Assembly (NCBI GenBank): GCA_902614355.1
Contig: CACMKP010000001.1
Coordinates: 1-64,000 of the forward strand
Origin: an uncultured Pelagibacteraceae bacterium
GTDB taxonomy: Bacteria > Pseudomonadota > Alphaproteobacteria > Pelagibacterales > Pelagibacteraceae
DNA: 64,000 nt
Direction of reading: 5' to 3'
A model generated the notes under the pieces. The model did no database searches and was not told the DNA's origin. It saw only the letters and a program-made list of their open reading frames with translations. Position numbers and translations under genes: made by a program. Shown here piece after piece: positions 22,304-32,860 of the stretch. How positions within the stretch are numbered: position 1 is the stretch's first letter; each line of letters starts with the position of its first letter.

Positions 22304-24259
22304 TTAATTGAAGTTTATTGGATCAACATCAACTGATAGTTTTATTCCTGGCAAAAACTTATATTTTGTGATCATAGCGGACAGAGACTTTTGTAACTTT
22401 AAACTCTTTGGACCTCGAATTAATAACCTAATTCGATACCTTCTTTTAAGTTTAAAAATAGGTGCGCTTACTGGTCCTAAAACTTTACCAACTAATTTAC
22501 TTTTTAAATATAATTTAAATTTTATGGCTTCTCTTTCTAATTTATTTTCATTTTCTCCTGTCAAAATTAATGAGATAAATCTTTGAAATGGGGGTAGATT
22601 ATTTTTTCTTCTGATTTCTATCTCTTTATCTAAAAAAATATTTGGATTTTTGTTTGTTATATCAGCGATTAACCTTTGGTTTGAATTATATGTTTGAAAA
22701 TATACAGTTGAAGGTTGTCCTGTACGTCCTGCTCTACCAGATAACTGATGATATAATTGTAAATTTTTTTCTGCTCCTCTTAAATCATGACCATTTGATG
22801 ATAAATCAATATCAATGACAACTATGCAGTTTAGATTTGGAAAATGAAATCCTTTAGAAATTAATTGAGTTCCAATCAAAATTTCGATTTCATTATTTAT
22901 AATTTTTTCCAATTTTTCTCGTGAGTTTTTTTTATTCATTGTATCACTTGAAAAAATTTCTATTTTTTTTGATGGAAAATTTTTTTTAACTTCCTCTAAA
23001 ATTCTTTCTACGCCAGGTCCACTAAATATAAAATCACAATTATTTTTTTTAGAACAACTTCTATTTAAAGAAGTTTTAAATCCACAATAATGACAAAGTA
23101 AATTATTTTTACTTTTATGATAAACTAAATTTATTGAGCAATTTGGGCAAGAAAAACTACTTAAGCATTTTTTGCATAAAACATTCGGTGAAAAACCTCT
23201 TCTATTCAAAAAAAACAAAACTTGATCTTTTTTTTTCAGATGTGAATTGACTTTTTGGATAATTTCATTTGAAAGCCAAGACTGTTTCTGCAACTTAGCA
23301 AGATTCAAGTTTATTATTTCATAATTTGGTAATGAAGCATTAAGGTATCTTTGTTCAAGTTTTGAAAATGTATACTTTCTCTTTCTTATATTTTCATATG
23401 TTTCTAAAGAGGGAACAGAAGTTATTAAATTGATTGGAATTTTTTCAAATGATGCCCTTGAGACAGCCATGTCTCTGGCATTATAAATTACTCCCTCATC
23501 TTGTTTATAAGATTGGTCATGTTCCTCATCAACAATTATCAATCCTAAATTTTTAAAGGGCAAAAATAAAGATGATCTTGCTCCGATTACTACACTGATT
23601 TTACCATTTATTATACCATTCCATATAATTTCTTTATTCTTTTTCGTAATACTAGAATGCCAAATAGCTGGCTTAAAACTAAAAAATTCTGTGAATTTTT
23701 TTTCAAATTGACTCGTCAAACCAATTTCTGGCAAAAGAATTAAGCCTTGAAAACCTTTCGCTAAAACATTTTTTAAAGCTTCGAAATACACAAATGTTTT
23801 ACCTGAACCTGTTGTACCCTGTAAAACATGCACATTAAATTTTTTATTTGAATTATTTATCTGTTCAAGGGATTTTTTTTGATCATATGTCAGTTTAACA
23901 ACGCTATCTTGACTATTAAATACAAATTCATCGTAGTATTTTTGATCAATGCTCTTTGGTCTTCCTAAACTTGTCAAAACTAACTTCAGAGCCATACCTT
24001 TAGGAACAATGTTATATTCTGAAAACCAATTTAAAAAATCTAAAGTGTTTTTTTTTAAACTTGGAATATCTAATTTACTGATAACTTTTTTAATCTTAAA
24101 TTTTTTTGAACTATTTTTTTCAAACCGATCCCAAATGACACCAATTATTTTAGAATTACCAAAAGGCACCTCAACAAAATCACCTACGTTTAATTGAAAG
24201 TGACTCTCATAAGTGAATGGATGATTAAATATATTTGGTAAAAGAACTGGAAATTTCAT
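22304..24259 (-). CDS. priA: Primosomal replication protein N' (PriA helicase)
   Basis: DEAH-type helicase that restarts collapsed replication forks. The 651-residue protein (shorter than the usual ~730) has the N-terminal 3'-DNA-binding domain (FVEVPFGNSKIIGVIWD, about 28-44), Walker A GTTGSGKT (about 144-151), Walker B VDEEHDQSY (about 240), the cysteine-rich zinc region (about 360-408) and helicase motifs GTQLISKGFHFPNL and LSGRAGRTGQP. The last cysteine pair is spaced CSKKNNC rather than the usual CPxC, an unusual change. It is transcribed away from the sulfotransferase gene and toward the atp operon. Confidence 0.93.
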   Translation of the reverse strand: MKFPVLLPNIFNHPFTYESHFQLNVGDFVEVPFGNSKIIGVIWDRFEKNSSKKFKIKKVISKLDIPSLKKNTLDFLNWFSEYNIVPKGMALKLVLTSLGRPKSIDQKYYDEFVFNSQDSVVKLTYDQKKSLEQINNSNKKFNVHVLQGTTGSGKTFVYFEALKNVLAKGFQGLILLPEIGLTSQFEKKFTEFFSFKPAIWHSSITKKNKEIIWNGIINGKISVVIGARSSLFLPFKNLGLIIVDEEHDQSYKQDEGVIYNARDMAVSRASFEKIPINLITSVPSLETYENIRKRKYTFSKLEQRYLNASLPNYEIINLNLAKLQKQSWLSNEIIQKVNSHLKKKDQVLFFLNRRGFSPNVLCKKCLSSFSCPNCSINLVYHKSKNNLLCHYCGFKTSLNRSCSKKNNCDFIFSGPGVERILEEVKKNFPSKKIEIFSSDTMNKKNSREKLEKIINNEIEILIGTQLISKGFHFPNLNCIVVIDIDLSSNGHDLRGAEKNLQLYHQLSGRAGRTGQPSTVYFQTYNSNQRLIADITNKNPNIFLDKEIEIRRKNNLPPFQRFISLILTGENENKLEREAIKFKLYLKSKLVGKVLGPVSAPIFKLKRRYRIRLLIRGPKSLKLQKSLSAMITKYKFLPGIKLSVDVDPINFN

Positions 24260-24313
24260 TTTTTTATAATATTAATACTTATAATTTAATTCTCATAAAT
24301 AATTTTAAATACT

Positions 24314-25156
24314 ATGATTATATGGCTTGCTTCCTATCCTAAAAGTGGAAATACCTGGGTACGAGCACTTATAGCTGCTCTTGTATATTCAGAAAATGGC
24401 GTATTTGATTTTAAATTATTAGAGCACATACTTCAATTTCCAGACGAAAGATACTTTAACAAGTTCACTGAAGACACAGGGAATTTAAACAAAATTAAAA
24501 AATATTGGATACCGGCACAAATTGAAATTAATAAAGATCAAAAGTTGAGGTTTTTTAAGACCCACCATTTAAATTGCACTATAGGTAAAGATCACTTCAC
24601 TGATAAAAAAAATACTTTAGCTACAATATATATTGTAAGAGATCCTAGAAATCTTGTTAGCTCAATTTCAAATCATTTTAATAAATCAATAGAAGAAGCT
24701 AAAGATTTTATACTAACATCTAAGATTATTGCTGGAACAAAAAAAGATGGTGGTATGAAAAAAGATGACATAAAAACACTTATAGGTACTTGGAGTGAAC
24801 ATTATAGATTTTGGAAAAAAAATAACAATAACTACTTATTAATCAAATATGAGGATTTAACTAATAATCCTTTGAAAGAGCTTTCAAGAATAATAAATTT
24901 TTTAAAAAAATATACAAAAATAAATACAAATGAAACTAAAAATAATAATGTAATTAATTCTACAAATTTTGATAAATTAAAAACTTTAGAAAATGAGGGA
25001 AGATTTAAAGAAAGTGTTTATGATGCCAATGGTAAAATTATAAGCTTTTTTTATAAAGGCCCAAAAAATAAATGGCAGCATTTATTAGACTCAAGTATTA
25101 AAAATGAAATAGAAGATAAACTTTCAAATGAAATGAGAGAACTTGGTTATTTGTGA
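24314..25156 (+). CDS. Sulfotransferase-domain protein
   Basis: Predicted PAPS-dependent sulfotransferase of 280 residues. The 5'-phosphosulfate-binding loop YPKSGNTWVR lies at residues 8-17, and the 3'-phosphate-binding motif IYIVRDPRNLVSS at about 105-117 with a downstream Ser/Asn-rich helix. LIKYEDLTNNP (about 176-186) and a C-terminal GPKNKW-type element complete the family pattern. No membrane anchor is seen. It stands alone on the plus strand between two minus-strand housekeeping blocks (priA and lpdA). Its acceptor substrate is unknown; in marine bacteria surface glycan or lipid sulfation is a possibility, but that is inference. Confidence 0.85.
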   Translation: MIIWLASYPKSGNTWVRALIAALVYSENGVFDFKLLEHILQFPDERYFNKFTEDTGNLNKIKKYWIPAQIEINKDQKLRFFKTHHLNCTIGKDHFTDKKNTLATIYIVRDPRNLVSSISNHFNKSIEEAKDFILTSKIIAGTKKDGGMKKDDIKTLIGTWSEHYRFWKKNNNNYLLIKYEDLTNNPLKELSRIINFLKKYTKINTNETKNNNVINSTNFDKLKTLENEGRFKESVYDANGKIISFFYKGPKNKWQHLLDSSIKNEIEDKLSNEMRELGYL

Positions 25157-25160
25157 TTTT

Positions 25161-26561
25161 TTAAGAATGTATTGCTCTTTTGTCCACAGATAAAGCTGCC
25201 TCTTTAACTGCTTCTGAAAATGTAGGATGTGCATGACATGTTCTTGCAATATCCTCTGAACTAGCCCCAAATTCCATTGCTATTCCAATTTCAGCAATCA
25301 ACTCACCAGCGTGAGGTCCTATTAGATGTGCTCCCAAAACCTTGTCTGTTTTTTCGTCTGCTAAAATTTTAACAAAGCCATCGGTATCATCTATAGCCTT
25401 TGCTCTCGAGTTTGCCATGAATGAAAATTTTCCAATTTTATATTTTATATTCAATTCATTTAGTTGTTCTTCAGTTTTCCCTATTGATGCAACTTCTGGT
25501 GTTGTATAAATTACACCTGGAATAGTATTGTAATTTACGTGGCCTGATTGTCCAACAATATTTTCAGCAACTGCAATCCCCTCATCTTCAGCTTTATGTG
25601 CAAGCATCGGTCCGCTAATAACATCGCCTATTGCATAAATATTATCTATATTTGTTTTAAAATTTTTATCAGTTTTTATTCTATTTTTACCATCTAGATT
25701 TATACCAATTTTTTCTAAATTAAGTCCTTCGGTATTTGGTTTTCTGCCTACTGAAATTAGAACAACGTCGCAATCAAAATCTTTTTTATTTCCATCCTTA
25801 TCAGTTGTTGAAACGATCGCACTAGAATTTTTTTTTGTGATTTCATCGACTTTATGTTGCATATGGAATTTAATTCCTTGTTTTTTTAAAATTTTCATAA
25901 ATTCGTTAGAGATTTCCTTATCCATACCTGGAGTAATATGATCTAAAAACTCAACTACATGAACCTCTGCTCCTAGCCTTGACCAGACAGATCCCATTTC
26001 CAAACCTATATACCCACCACCTACAACAACCATCTTTTTTGGAACCTTATCTAATTTTAATACACCTGTTGAAGAGACTATTATTTTTTCATCAAAATTA
26101 ATACCTGGTAAAGATGTGGGGACTGAACCAGTTGCAATAATAATCTTTTCAGAAAATATCAATGTTTCACTTTTATCGGCGTCTTTTATAGAAATTTCGT
26201 TTTTAGATTTAAAACTTCCAACACCTTTGAAATAAGTCACATTATTTTTTTTGAGCAAAAATTCAACTCCTTTTGTCAAGACTGTGACTGCTTTTTCTTT
26301 ACTTTTCATCATTTTGTTTAAATTTAGTTTTACTTCACCAACCTCGATACCTTTATTTGATAAGTTTTTGACTTTATAAAATTCTTCTGACAAATTTAAT
26401 AAGCTTTTTGATGGGATGCATCCAATATTCAAACAGGTGCCACCAAGAGACCCTCTGGACTCTATACAGGCTGTTTTGAGACCCAATTGTGCAAGTCTAA
26501 TTGCACATACGTAACCCCCTGGGCCTCCTCCAATCACAACTGCTTGAAATTTATCTACCAT
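25161..26561 (-). CDS. lpdA: Dihydrolipoyl dehydrogenase (E3)
   Basis: FAD enzyme that reoxidises the lipoyl arm of 2-oxoacid dehydrogenase complexes with NAD+. The 466-residue protein has the FAD motif GGGPGGY (11-17), the redox disulfide GGTCLNIGCIPS (Cys 43 and 48), the NAD motif VVGGGYIGLEMG (about 180), YAIGDV (about 310) and the active-site HAHPTFSEA (about 441). It is the last gene of the sucCDAB-lpdA block, one base after sucB, which assigns it to the 2-oxoglutarate complex. It may also serve other complexes. Confidence 0.97.
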   Translation of the reverse strand: MVDKFQAVVIGGGPGGYVCAIRLAQLGLKTACIESRGSLGGTCLNIGCIPSKSLLNLSEEFYKVKNLSNKGIEVGEVKLNLNKMMKSKEKAVTVLTKGVEFLLKKNNVTYFKGVGSFKSKNEISIKDADKSETLIFSEKIIIATGSVPTSLPGINFDEKIIVSSTGVLKLDKVPKKMVVVGGGYIGLEMGSVWSRLGAEVHVVEFLDHITPGMDKEISNEFMKILKKQGIKFHMQHKVDEITKKNSSAIVSTTDKDGNKKDFDCDVVLISVGRKPNTEGLNLEKIGINLDGKNRIKTDKNFKTNIDNIYAIGDVISGPMLAHKAEDEGIAVAENIVGQSGHVNYNTIPGVIYTTPEVASIGKTEEQLNELNIKYKIGKFSFMANSRAKAIDDTDGFVKILADEKTDKVLGAHLIGPHAGELIAEIGIAMEFGASSEDIARTCHAHPTFSEAVKEAALSVDKRAIHS

Positions 26562-27860
26562 TTAAATATCTAAAAAAAGCCTTCTTGGATCTTCTAAATT
26601 TTCTTTTATCATTTTTAAAAAAGAAACAGACTCTTTACCATCGATGATTCTATGATCATAAGATAAAGCTAAATACATAACTGGTCTAATTTTTATTTCA
26701 CCATCAATTACCACAGGTCTCTCAACAATGTTGTGCATACCTAAAACACCAGACTGAGGTAGATTTAATATAGGTGTTGATAGCATAGATCCATAAACTC
26801 CTCCATTACTTATTGTAAAAGTTCCACCTTGAAGATCTTCTATGGTAAGTTTACCACTTTTTGCCTTGTCTGATATTTCTTTTATATTTTTTTCAATATC
26901 TGCAAATGACATCATATCAGCGTCCTTTAAAACAGGAACTACCAATCCTTTATCTGTACCGACTGCAAAACTAATATTGTAATAGTTTTTGTAGATAATT
27001 TCGTCACCTTCGATCTCAGCATTTACAGCAGGAAAGTTTTTTAGAGCGACTATGGATGCCTTTACAAAAAACGACATCATACCAAGCTTAATTCCAAATC
27101 TACTTTGGAAATCATCTTGGTTATTTTTTCTCATTTCAATTACACTAGTCATATCTACTTCATTAAAAGTAGTTAACAATGCAGCATTCTCTTGAGCCTG
27201 TTTTAGTCTTTTGGCGATTGTTTGTCTTAATCTGGTCATTTTGATTCGCTCTTCTTGACCATATTTCACTTTTCTTTCTGACGGAGGAGGGTTTATACTC
27301 ATTAAACTAATCAAATCACCTTTTAATAATCTTCCATCTTTTCCTGAACCTTTAATTGTTTCCAGATTGATCTTATTTTCAGCAACAATTTTTCTTACCG
27401 CAGGTGACAAAACCTGTTTGTTTGATTTTTCTTTTAATGATGGCTCAGTTTCTACTTCTTTTGTTAAAACAAGTGGTTGGTCATGCTCAACTGGTTCTGT
27501 AATAACCTCATTATCTAATAATTGTGGTTCTGTTTGCTTAGACTCTAAATTTTCAATATCGTTTTTGTTAACTTTTGGTTTTATTTTTTCAATTTTTTCC
27601 TCTTTTTTTTTTGGAAGATCTTCGCTTTGATCTACAGATCCTAAATCTGCTCCAACTTCAACAACTGAGCCCTCATTTGAAATAACTTCAGTTAGTGTGC
27701 CTGATATTGGTGAGGGAACTTCTAGATTAACCTTGTCGGTTTCAAGTTCTACGATTGGTTCATCTGCTTGAACTATATCACCCTTTTTTTTGAGCCATTT
27801 AGAGACTGTTGCTTCTGTAATACTTTCGCCTAGAACAGGAACTTTAATTTTTTCACTCAT
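26562..27860 (-). CDS. sucB: 2-oxoglutarate dehydrogenase E2, dihydrolipoyl succinyltransferase
   Basis: Transfers succinyl groups to CoA in the TCA cycle. The 432-residue protein has a single lipoyl domain with the modified lysine in ETDKVNLE (Lys 43), a charged Pro/Glu-rich linker (about 85-145), the peripheral-subunit-binding domain [12 protein letters not shown] (about 150) and the catalytic domain with SYDHRIIDG (His about 403). [13 protein letters not shown] also fits the succinyl-specific branch. It follows sucA by 6 bases and precedes lpdA. Confidence 0.97.
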   Translation of the reverse strand: MSEKIKVPVLGESITEATVSKWLKKKGDIVQADEPIVELETDKVNLEVPSPISGTLTEVISNEGSVVEVGADLGSVDQSEDLPKKKEEKIEKIKPKVNKNDIENLESKQTEPQLLDNEVITEPVEHDQPLVLTKEVETEPSLKEKSNKQVLSPAVRKIVAENKINLETIKGSGKDGRLLKGDLISLMSINPPPSERKVKYGQEERIKMTRLRQTIAKRLKQAQENAALLTTFNEVDMTSVIEMRKNNQDDFQSRFGIKLGMMSFFVKASIVALKNFPAVNAEIEGDEIIYKNYYNISFAVGTDKGLVVPVLKDADMMSFADIEKNIKEISDKAKSGKLTIEDLQGGTFTISNGGVYGSMLSTPILNLPQSGVLGMHNIVERPVVIDGEIKIRPVMYLALSYDHRIIDGKESVSFLKMIKENLEDPRRLFLDI

Positions 27861-27866
27861 AATAAA

Positions 27867-30785
27867 CTAATCAAAAACTTTCTTTATTATTTCTTGTTGT
27901 TGAGAAATATGTCTTTTAGCATATCCTGTAGCGGGTGATGCATCAGGACTTCTTCCAATATAAGAAACATAATTATTATTAGCTTTTATATTATCTAATG
28001 TCCATTGGATATAGTCTCTAACTGAAAACCAAGCCCCCATATTTTTTGGTTCCTCCTGACACCAGTAAAAATTAGCATTCTTGGCATAAGGTTTTAGTTC
28101 CTTTGCAAGAGCTTTGGCTGGAAAGGGATAAAGTTGTTCAACTCTATAAAATACAATATCATCTTTTTTAAGTTTTTCTCTAGCCTCAAGTAAATCAAAA
28201 TAAATTTTTCCAGAACAAATAATCACTTTTTTGATTTTTTGGGATTTTTTTAATTTTATAAATCCTTTAGTTTTTGGATCTATAGCATGATCCCATAAAA
28301 CTCTATGAAAAGAATTTTTTTTATTAAAATCATCTAAATCAGAAATACAATGTTTGTGTCTTAATAAAGATTTAGGCGTCATAATTATTAAAGGTTTTCT
28401 AAAATCTCTATGCATTTGTCTTCTTAAGGCATGAAAATAGTTTGCTGGGGTTGTACAATTCATAACTTGTAAATTATCATTTGAACATAATTGTAAAAAC
28501 CTTTCCAACCTTGCTGATGAATGCTCTGGTCCCTGTCCTTCATACCCATGAGGTAATAGCATTACTATCCCAGATGCTCTATTCCATTTTCTCTCTCCTG
28601 ATGCAATAAATTGATCAATTACTACTTGAGCACCATTTGCAAAATCACCAAATTGAGCCTCCCAAAGAGTGAGGGTGTTTGGTTCTACAAGACTGTAGCC
28701 ATATTCAAAACCTAAAACTGCAAGTTCTGATAAAAAACTATCCACTACTTCAAATTGCTTTTGATTTTTAGAAATATTATTAAGAGGAACATACCTAGAA
28801 TTATCTATTTGATTTCTTAAAACGGAATGTCTTTGACTGAATGTCCCCCTACCAGAGTCTTGTCCTACAAGTCTAACTGGATATCCTTCCTCAAGCAAAG
28901 ATCCAAACGCAAGAGCCTCTGCAGAAGACCAATCGATTCCAGTACCTTTTTCAATCCTTTCTTTTCTGACATTAAATATTTTAGAGATAGTTTTGTGAAT
29001 ATTCTTTTCCTTCGGAATGACATTTATTTTATTTGAAATTATTTTTATTTTATTTTCGTCATAGCCGGTTATACCCCTCTTATCTTTACCTTTTTCAGGC
29101 TTATATCTTGACCATGTTCCCTCAAACCATTCTATTTTAGGTTTATAATCTTTTGCACTCTTATATTGTTCATCAAGCAAATTCTTAAATGATTTGACGT
29201 TTTGATCTAACAATTCTTGCGTTATAGAGTTTTCATTTACAAGTTTACTTCCATAAATTTTATAAACACTGGGATGTGATCTAATTTTTTTATACATTAA
29301 AGGTTGGGTAAATGAAGGCTCATCTCCTTCATTATGTCCAAACCTTCTATAACAAATTAAGTCTACTACTACGTCTCTGTTAAACTTTAATCGAAACTCT
29401 GTAGCTATTCTGGTCGCATAAACAACTGCTTCTGGGTCGTCTCCATTAACATGAAGGATCGGTGCTTCTACCATTTTTGCAACATCTGATGGATAAGGTG
29501 AGGACCTAGCAAATCTTGGGCTAGTAGTAAATCCTATTTGATTATTAACAATAATATGAATTGTTCCACCAGTATTATGTCCTGGTAATCCAGACATTGC
29601 AAAACATTCAGCTACAACTCCTTGGCCAGCAAAAGCTGCATCTCCATGAATAAGAATAGGTATTACTTTATTTCTCTCTTTATCTTTATGGAAATATTGT
29701 TTGGCCCTTGTCTGTCCTAAAACCACTGGATTAACAGCTTCTAAATGAGAAGGGTTGTCTGTTAAACTTACATGAACCGAATTTCCATCAAACTCTCTAT
29801 CTGATGATGCTCCAAGATGATATTTGACATCTCCAGCGCTATCTTCAGTATCAGAACTAAACTCACCAGCAAATTCATTAAAAATTCTTTTATAAGATTT
29901 TTGTAGAACATTTGCTAAAACATTCAGTCTGCCTCTGTGAGACATACCTATCTTAACTTCTTTAATATTGTTTTGCCCTCCAATTTTTATTATTTGTTCA
30001 AGTGCAGGTATTAAACTTTCTCCACCATCTAAACCAAACCTTTTTGTTCCCACATACTTGGTGGCTAAAAATTTTTCAAAACCTTCTGCCTGTACTAATT
30101 TATTTAGAATTGCCTCCTTACCATTTTTTGTAAACTGAAGTGCATTTTTATCTTGCTCTATTCTGTCTCTAAACCACTTTCTTTCTACAGGATTTGAAAT
30201 ATGCATAAACTCATAACCTATTTTTCCACAATAGGTCCTCTTCATAAATTTAAGTATCTCTCTTATATTTGCATATTTACGATTGATCACTCCATTTAGA
30301 AAAATTTTCTTTTCATAGTTTTCTTTTTTAAAACCATAGAATTCAGGATGTAGTTCGTCTAAATATTCTGACTCTCTCATTTCTAGAGGATCAAGATCTG
30401 CTAATAAATGGCCCCTTAATCTATATGCTCTAATTAATGCTACAGCACTTATAGAATCTTTGTTAGAGTCAGCAAGTAATTGAAAATTAAATTTTTCTGA
30501 TAAATCTGATTTAATATTGTCTACATAACCTTTATCTTGCTCTTCTATTTTCTTTTGTAGTTCATCTATATTTATTTTTTTTTTAGTTGGTCCCCAAGAT
30601 GGACCATTAATTTCTTTTGCAATTACATTTAATTCTTCACCAATCCCCTCAAAATAATTTGCCCAACTTTCAGGAAGATCTGTGTCTTTATTAATAAATT
30701 TTAAATACATCTCTTCTATGAACGCACTATTAGACTTATTTAAAAATGAAGTTTTTTCGAAATCAAGATTTTTTGATGAAGACAT
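27867..30785 (-). CDS. sucA: 2-oxoglutarate dehydrogenase E1
   Basis: Thiamine-diphosphate-dependent decarboxylase of 972 residues, the E1 of the 2-oxoglutarate complex. It shows the SucA landmarks GMSHRGRLNVLANV, the ThDP region GDAAFAGQGVVAE and VNNQIGFTT, YRRFGHNEGDEP and GQDSGRGTFSQRHS, and ends in the SPATGYAKRH tail. The N-terminal FEGIGEEL region is also typical. A 35-base AT-rich spacer separates it from sucD. Length is slightly above the usual 930-950. Confidence 0.97.
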   Translation of the reverse strand: MSSSKNLDFEKTSFLNKSNSAFIEEMYLKFINKDTDLPESWANYFEGIGEELNVIAKEINGPSWGPTKKKINIDELQKKIEEQDKGYVDNIKSDLSEKFNFQLLADSNKDSISAVALIRAYRLRGHLLADLDPLEMRESEYLDELHPEFYGFKKENYEKKIFLNGVINRKYANIREILKFMKRTYCGKIGYEFMHISNPVERKWFRDRIEQDKNALQFTKNGKEAILNKLVQAEGFEKFLATKYVGTKRFGLDGGESLIPALEQIIKIGGQNNIKEVKIGMSHRGRLNVLANVLQKSYKRIFNEFAGEFSSDTEDSAGDVKYHLGASSDREFDGNSVHVSLTDNPSHLEAVNPVVLGQTRAKQYFHKDKERNKVIPILIHGDAAFAGQGVVAECFAMSGLPGHNTGGTIHIIVNNQIGFTTSPRFARSSPYPSDVAKMVEAPILHVNGDDPEAVVYATRIATEFRLKFNRDVVVDLICYRRFGHNEGDEPSFTQPLMYKKIRSHPSVYKIYGSKLVNENSITQELLDQNVKSFKNLLDEQYKSAKDYKPKIEWFEGTWSRYKPEKGKDKRGITGYDENKIKIISNKINVIPKEKNIHKTISKIFNVRKERIEKGTGIDWSSAEALAFGSLLEEGYPVRLVGQDSGRGTFSQRHSVLRNQIDNSRYVPLNNISKNQKQFEVVDSFLSELAVLGFEYGYSLVEPNTLTLWEAQFGDFANGAQVVIDQFIASGERKWNRASGIVMLLPHGYEGQGPEHSSARLERFLQLCSNDNLQVMNCTTPANYFHALRRQMHRDFRKPLIIMTPKSLLRHKHCISDLDDFNKKNSFHRVLWDHAIDPKTKGFIKLKKSQKIKKVIICSGKIYFDLLEAREKLKKDDIVFYRVEQLYPFPAKALAKELKPYAKNANFYWCQEEPKNMGAWFSVRDYIQWTLDNIKANNNYVSYIGRSPDASPATGYAKRHISQQQEIIKKVFD

Positions 30786-30820
30786 CTTTTTAATTTAATA
30801 TATCTCTCTAATATTTTTTT

Positions 30821-31696
30821 TCAATTAGACAGTTTATTAAATAAAGTTTTTCCAATAATTGATGGTGATTTAGCAACAGTAATACCACTTTCTTCCATCT
30901 TTTTAATTTTATCTTTGGCTCCACCTTTGCCACCTGAAATTATAGCACCAGCATGCCCCATTCTTCTGCCTGGAGGGGCAGTAATTCCTGCAATAAAGCC
31001 AACTATAGGCTTTTTGATCTTATGATTTTTTATAAATTCAGCAGCTTCTTCTTCAGCAGTTCCTCCAATTTCACCAATCATTAAAATAGACTCTGTTTCA
31101 TCATCATTTAAAAATAAATCTAGACAATCTATAAAATTTGTACCATTTATAGGATCTCCACCAATTCCAATACAAGTTGATTGACCGAGTCCATTTTCAG
31201 TTGTTTGAGCCACTGCCTCATATGTTAATGTGCCTGACCTTGATACAATTCCAACACTTCCTCTTTTATGGATATTGCCTGGCATAATTCCTATTTTACA
31301 TTCGTCTGGTGTAATTATTCCTGGACAATTGGGTCCAATCAATCTGCAACTAGATCTGCTTAATTTTTGTCTGACCTTAAGCATATCCTGAATTGGAATT
31401 CCTTCAGTTATACAAACAATAAGTTCAATTGATGCATCAATTGCTTCAATAATTGCTGCTGCTGCAAATTTAGCAGGTACATAAATCATAGTTGCATCTG
31501 CTCCTAGTTCATTTTTTGCCTCTAAAACACTATTAAAAACTGGTCTGTCTAAATGTTTTTGTCCACCTTTCTTTGGTGTAACTCCACCAACAAGATTGGT
31601 TCCATATTTTATAGCTTGCTCTGAATGGAAAGTACCATGCGCGCCAGTAAATCCTTGACAAATTACTTTAGTATTCTTGTTTACTAAAACTGACAT
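30821..31696 (-). CDS. sucD: Succinyl-CoA synthetase alpha subunit
   Basis: Forms succinate and nucleoside triphosphate from succinyl-CoA together with SucC. The 291-residue protein has a CoA-binding Rossmann N-terminus ([19 protein letters not shown], about 11-29), [10 protein letters not shown] (about 120) and the phosphorylated histidine in [11 protein letters not shown] (about 248). It follows sucC by one base, the conserved order. Confidence 0.97.
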   Translation of the reverse strand: MSVLVNKNTKVICQGFTGAHGTFHSEQAIKYGTNLVGGVTPKKGGQKHLDRPVFNSVLEAKNELGADATMIYVPAKFAAAAIIEAIDASIELIVCITEGIPIQDMLKVRQKLSRSSCRLIGPNCPGIITPDECKIGIMPGNIHKRGSVGIVSRSGTLTYEAVAQTTENGLGQSTCIGIGGDPINGTNFIDCLDLFLNDDETESILMIGEIGGTAEEEAAEFIKNHKIKKPIVGFIAGITAPPGRRMGHAGAIISGGKGGAKDKIKKMEESGITVAKSPSIIGKTLFNKLSN

Positions 31697-31697
31697 A

Positions 31698-32858
31698 TTA
31701 TTTTATTGCCTCAACAATTTTTTTAGCCGCATCATCTAAATTTTCTGCAGAAATTAATTTTAATCCAGAATTATCAAGGATCTCTTTGCCTTCTTTAAAA
31801 TTTGTACCTGCTAATCTTACAACTAAAGGAACACTAATATTTATTTCTTTAGCTGCATCAACTACTCCTTGAGCAAGAACATCGCATCGCATAATTCCCC
31901 CAAAAATATTTATTAAAATACCTTTAACATTTTTATCTGATAGAATTATCTTTAATGCAGCAGATACTTTTTCTTTAGATGCTCCACCACCTACATCTAA
32001 AAAATTTGCTGGCTCTTTTCCATATAATTTAATTATATCCATCGTTGCCATTGCTAATCCTGCTCCATTCACCATACAGCCGATACTGCCATCTAGCTTG
32101 ATATATGCAAGATCATGCTTGCTAGCTTCTATCTCAGTAGGATCTTCTTCATTTAAATCTCTTAATTCAACAATTTCTGGATGTCTGAATAAAGCATTTG
32201 AATCGAAATTTACTTTAGCATCTAAACAAAGAATTTTTTCTTCTTTTGTCAAAATCAATGGATTTACTTCAACCATGTTTGCATCTGTACTAACAAACAT
32301 TTTAAATATCGATTTTATTAGTAACACTGCTTGCTTTTTTACATCTTCTTTTAAATTAAAAATTTTAATTACTTTTTCACAATCTAAATTAGAAATTTCG
32401 TTACCCATATCTACTTTTGTAGTTATAATTTTTTCAGGTGAGCTGCTTGCAACTTCTTCAATGTCCATTCCTCCTTGATCGCTTGATATGAACGCAATTT
32501 TAGAACTTGCTCTATCAACTAGACACGATAAATAAAACTCTTTATCTATGTTTGAAGACTCCTCTACGTATAATCTTTTTACCTCTCTACCCTCAGGACC
32601 AGTTTGATGAGTTATTAGTCTTTTTCCAAGTAATTCTTTGGCCGCTACTGTAAGTTCCTCTATTGAGTTTAAAATTTTTACACCACCTGCTTTTCCTCTA
32701 CCACCAGCATGAATTTGGGCTTTAAGAACATATTTATCAGTTTTTAATACTTTTGCTTTTTCAATAAGTTCATCAACACTGAGTGCAAATACCCCTTTAG
32801 GAACTACAGCTCCATATTTTTTTAATATTTGTTTTGCTTGATGCTCGTGAATATTCAT
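31698..32858 (-). CDS. sucC: Succinyl-CoA synthetase beta subunit
   Basis: ATP-grasp subunit of 386 residues that binds nucleotide and succinate. Starts [16 protein letters not shown] and contains [16 protein letters not shown] (about 45-60), EVNPLILT (about 196), [18 protein letters not shown] (about 254) and [11 protein letters not shown] (about 320), all canonical. It follows mdh by two bases, the usual alphaproteobacterial mdh-sucC-sucD order. Confidence 0.97.
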   Translation of the reverse strand: MNIHEHQAKQILKKYGAVVPKGVFALSVDELIEKAKVLKTDKYVLKAQIHAGGRGKAGGVKILNSIEELTVAAKELLGKRLITHQTGPEGREVKRLYVEESSNIDKEFYLSCLVDRASSKIAFISSDQGGMDIEEVASSSPEKIITTKVDMGNEISNLDCEKVIKIFNLKEDVKKQAVLLIKSIFKMFVSTDANMVEVNPLILTKEEKILCLDAKVNFDSNALFRHPEIVELRDLNEEDPTEIEASKHDLAYIKLDGSIGCMVNGAGLAMATMDIIKLYGKEPANFLDVGGGASKEKVSAALKIILSDKNVKGILINIFGGIMRCDVLAQGVVDAAKEINISVPLVVRLAGTNFKEGKEILDNSGLKLISAENLDDAAKKIVEAIK

Positions 32859-32860
32859 TA

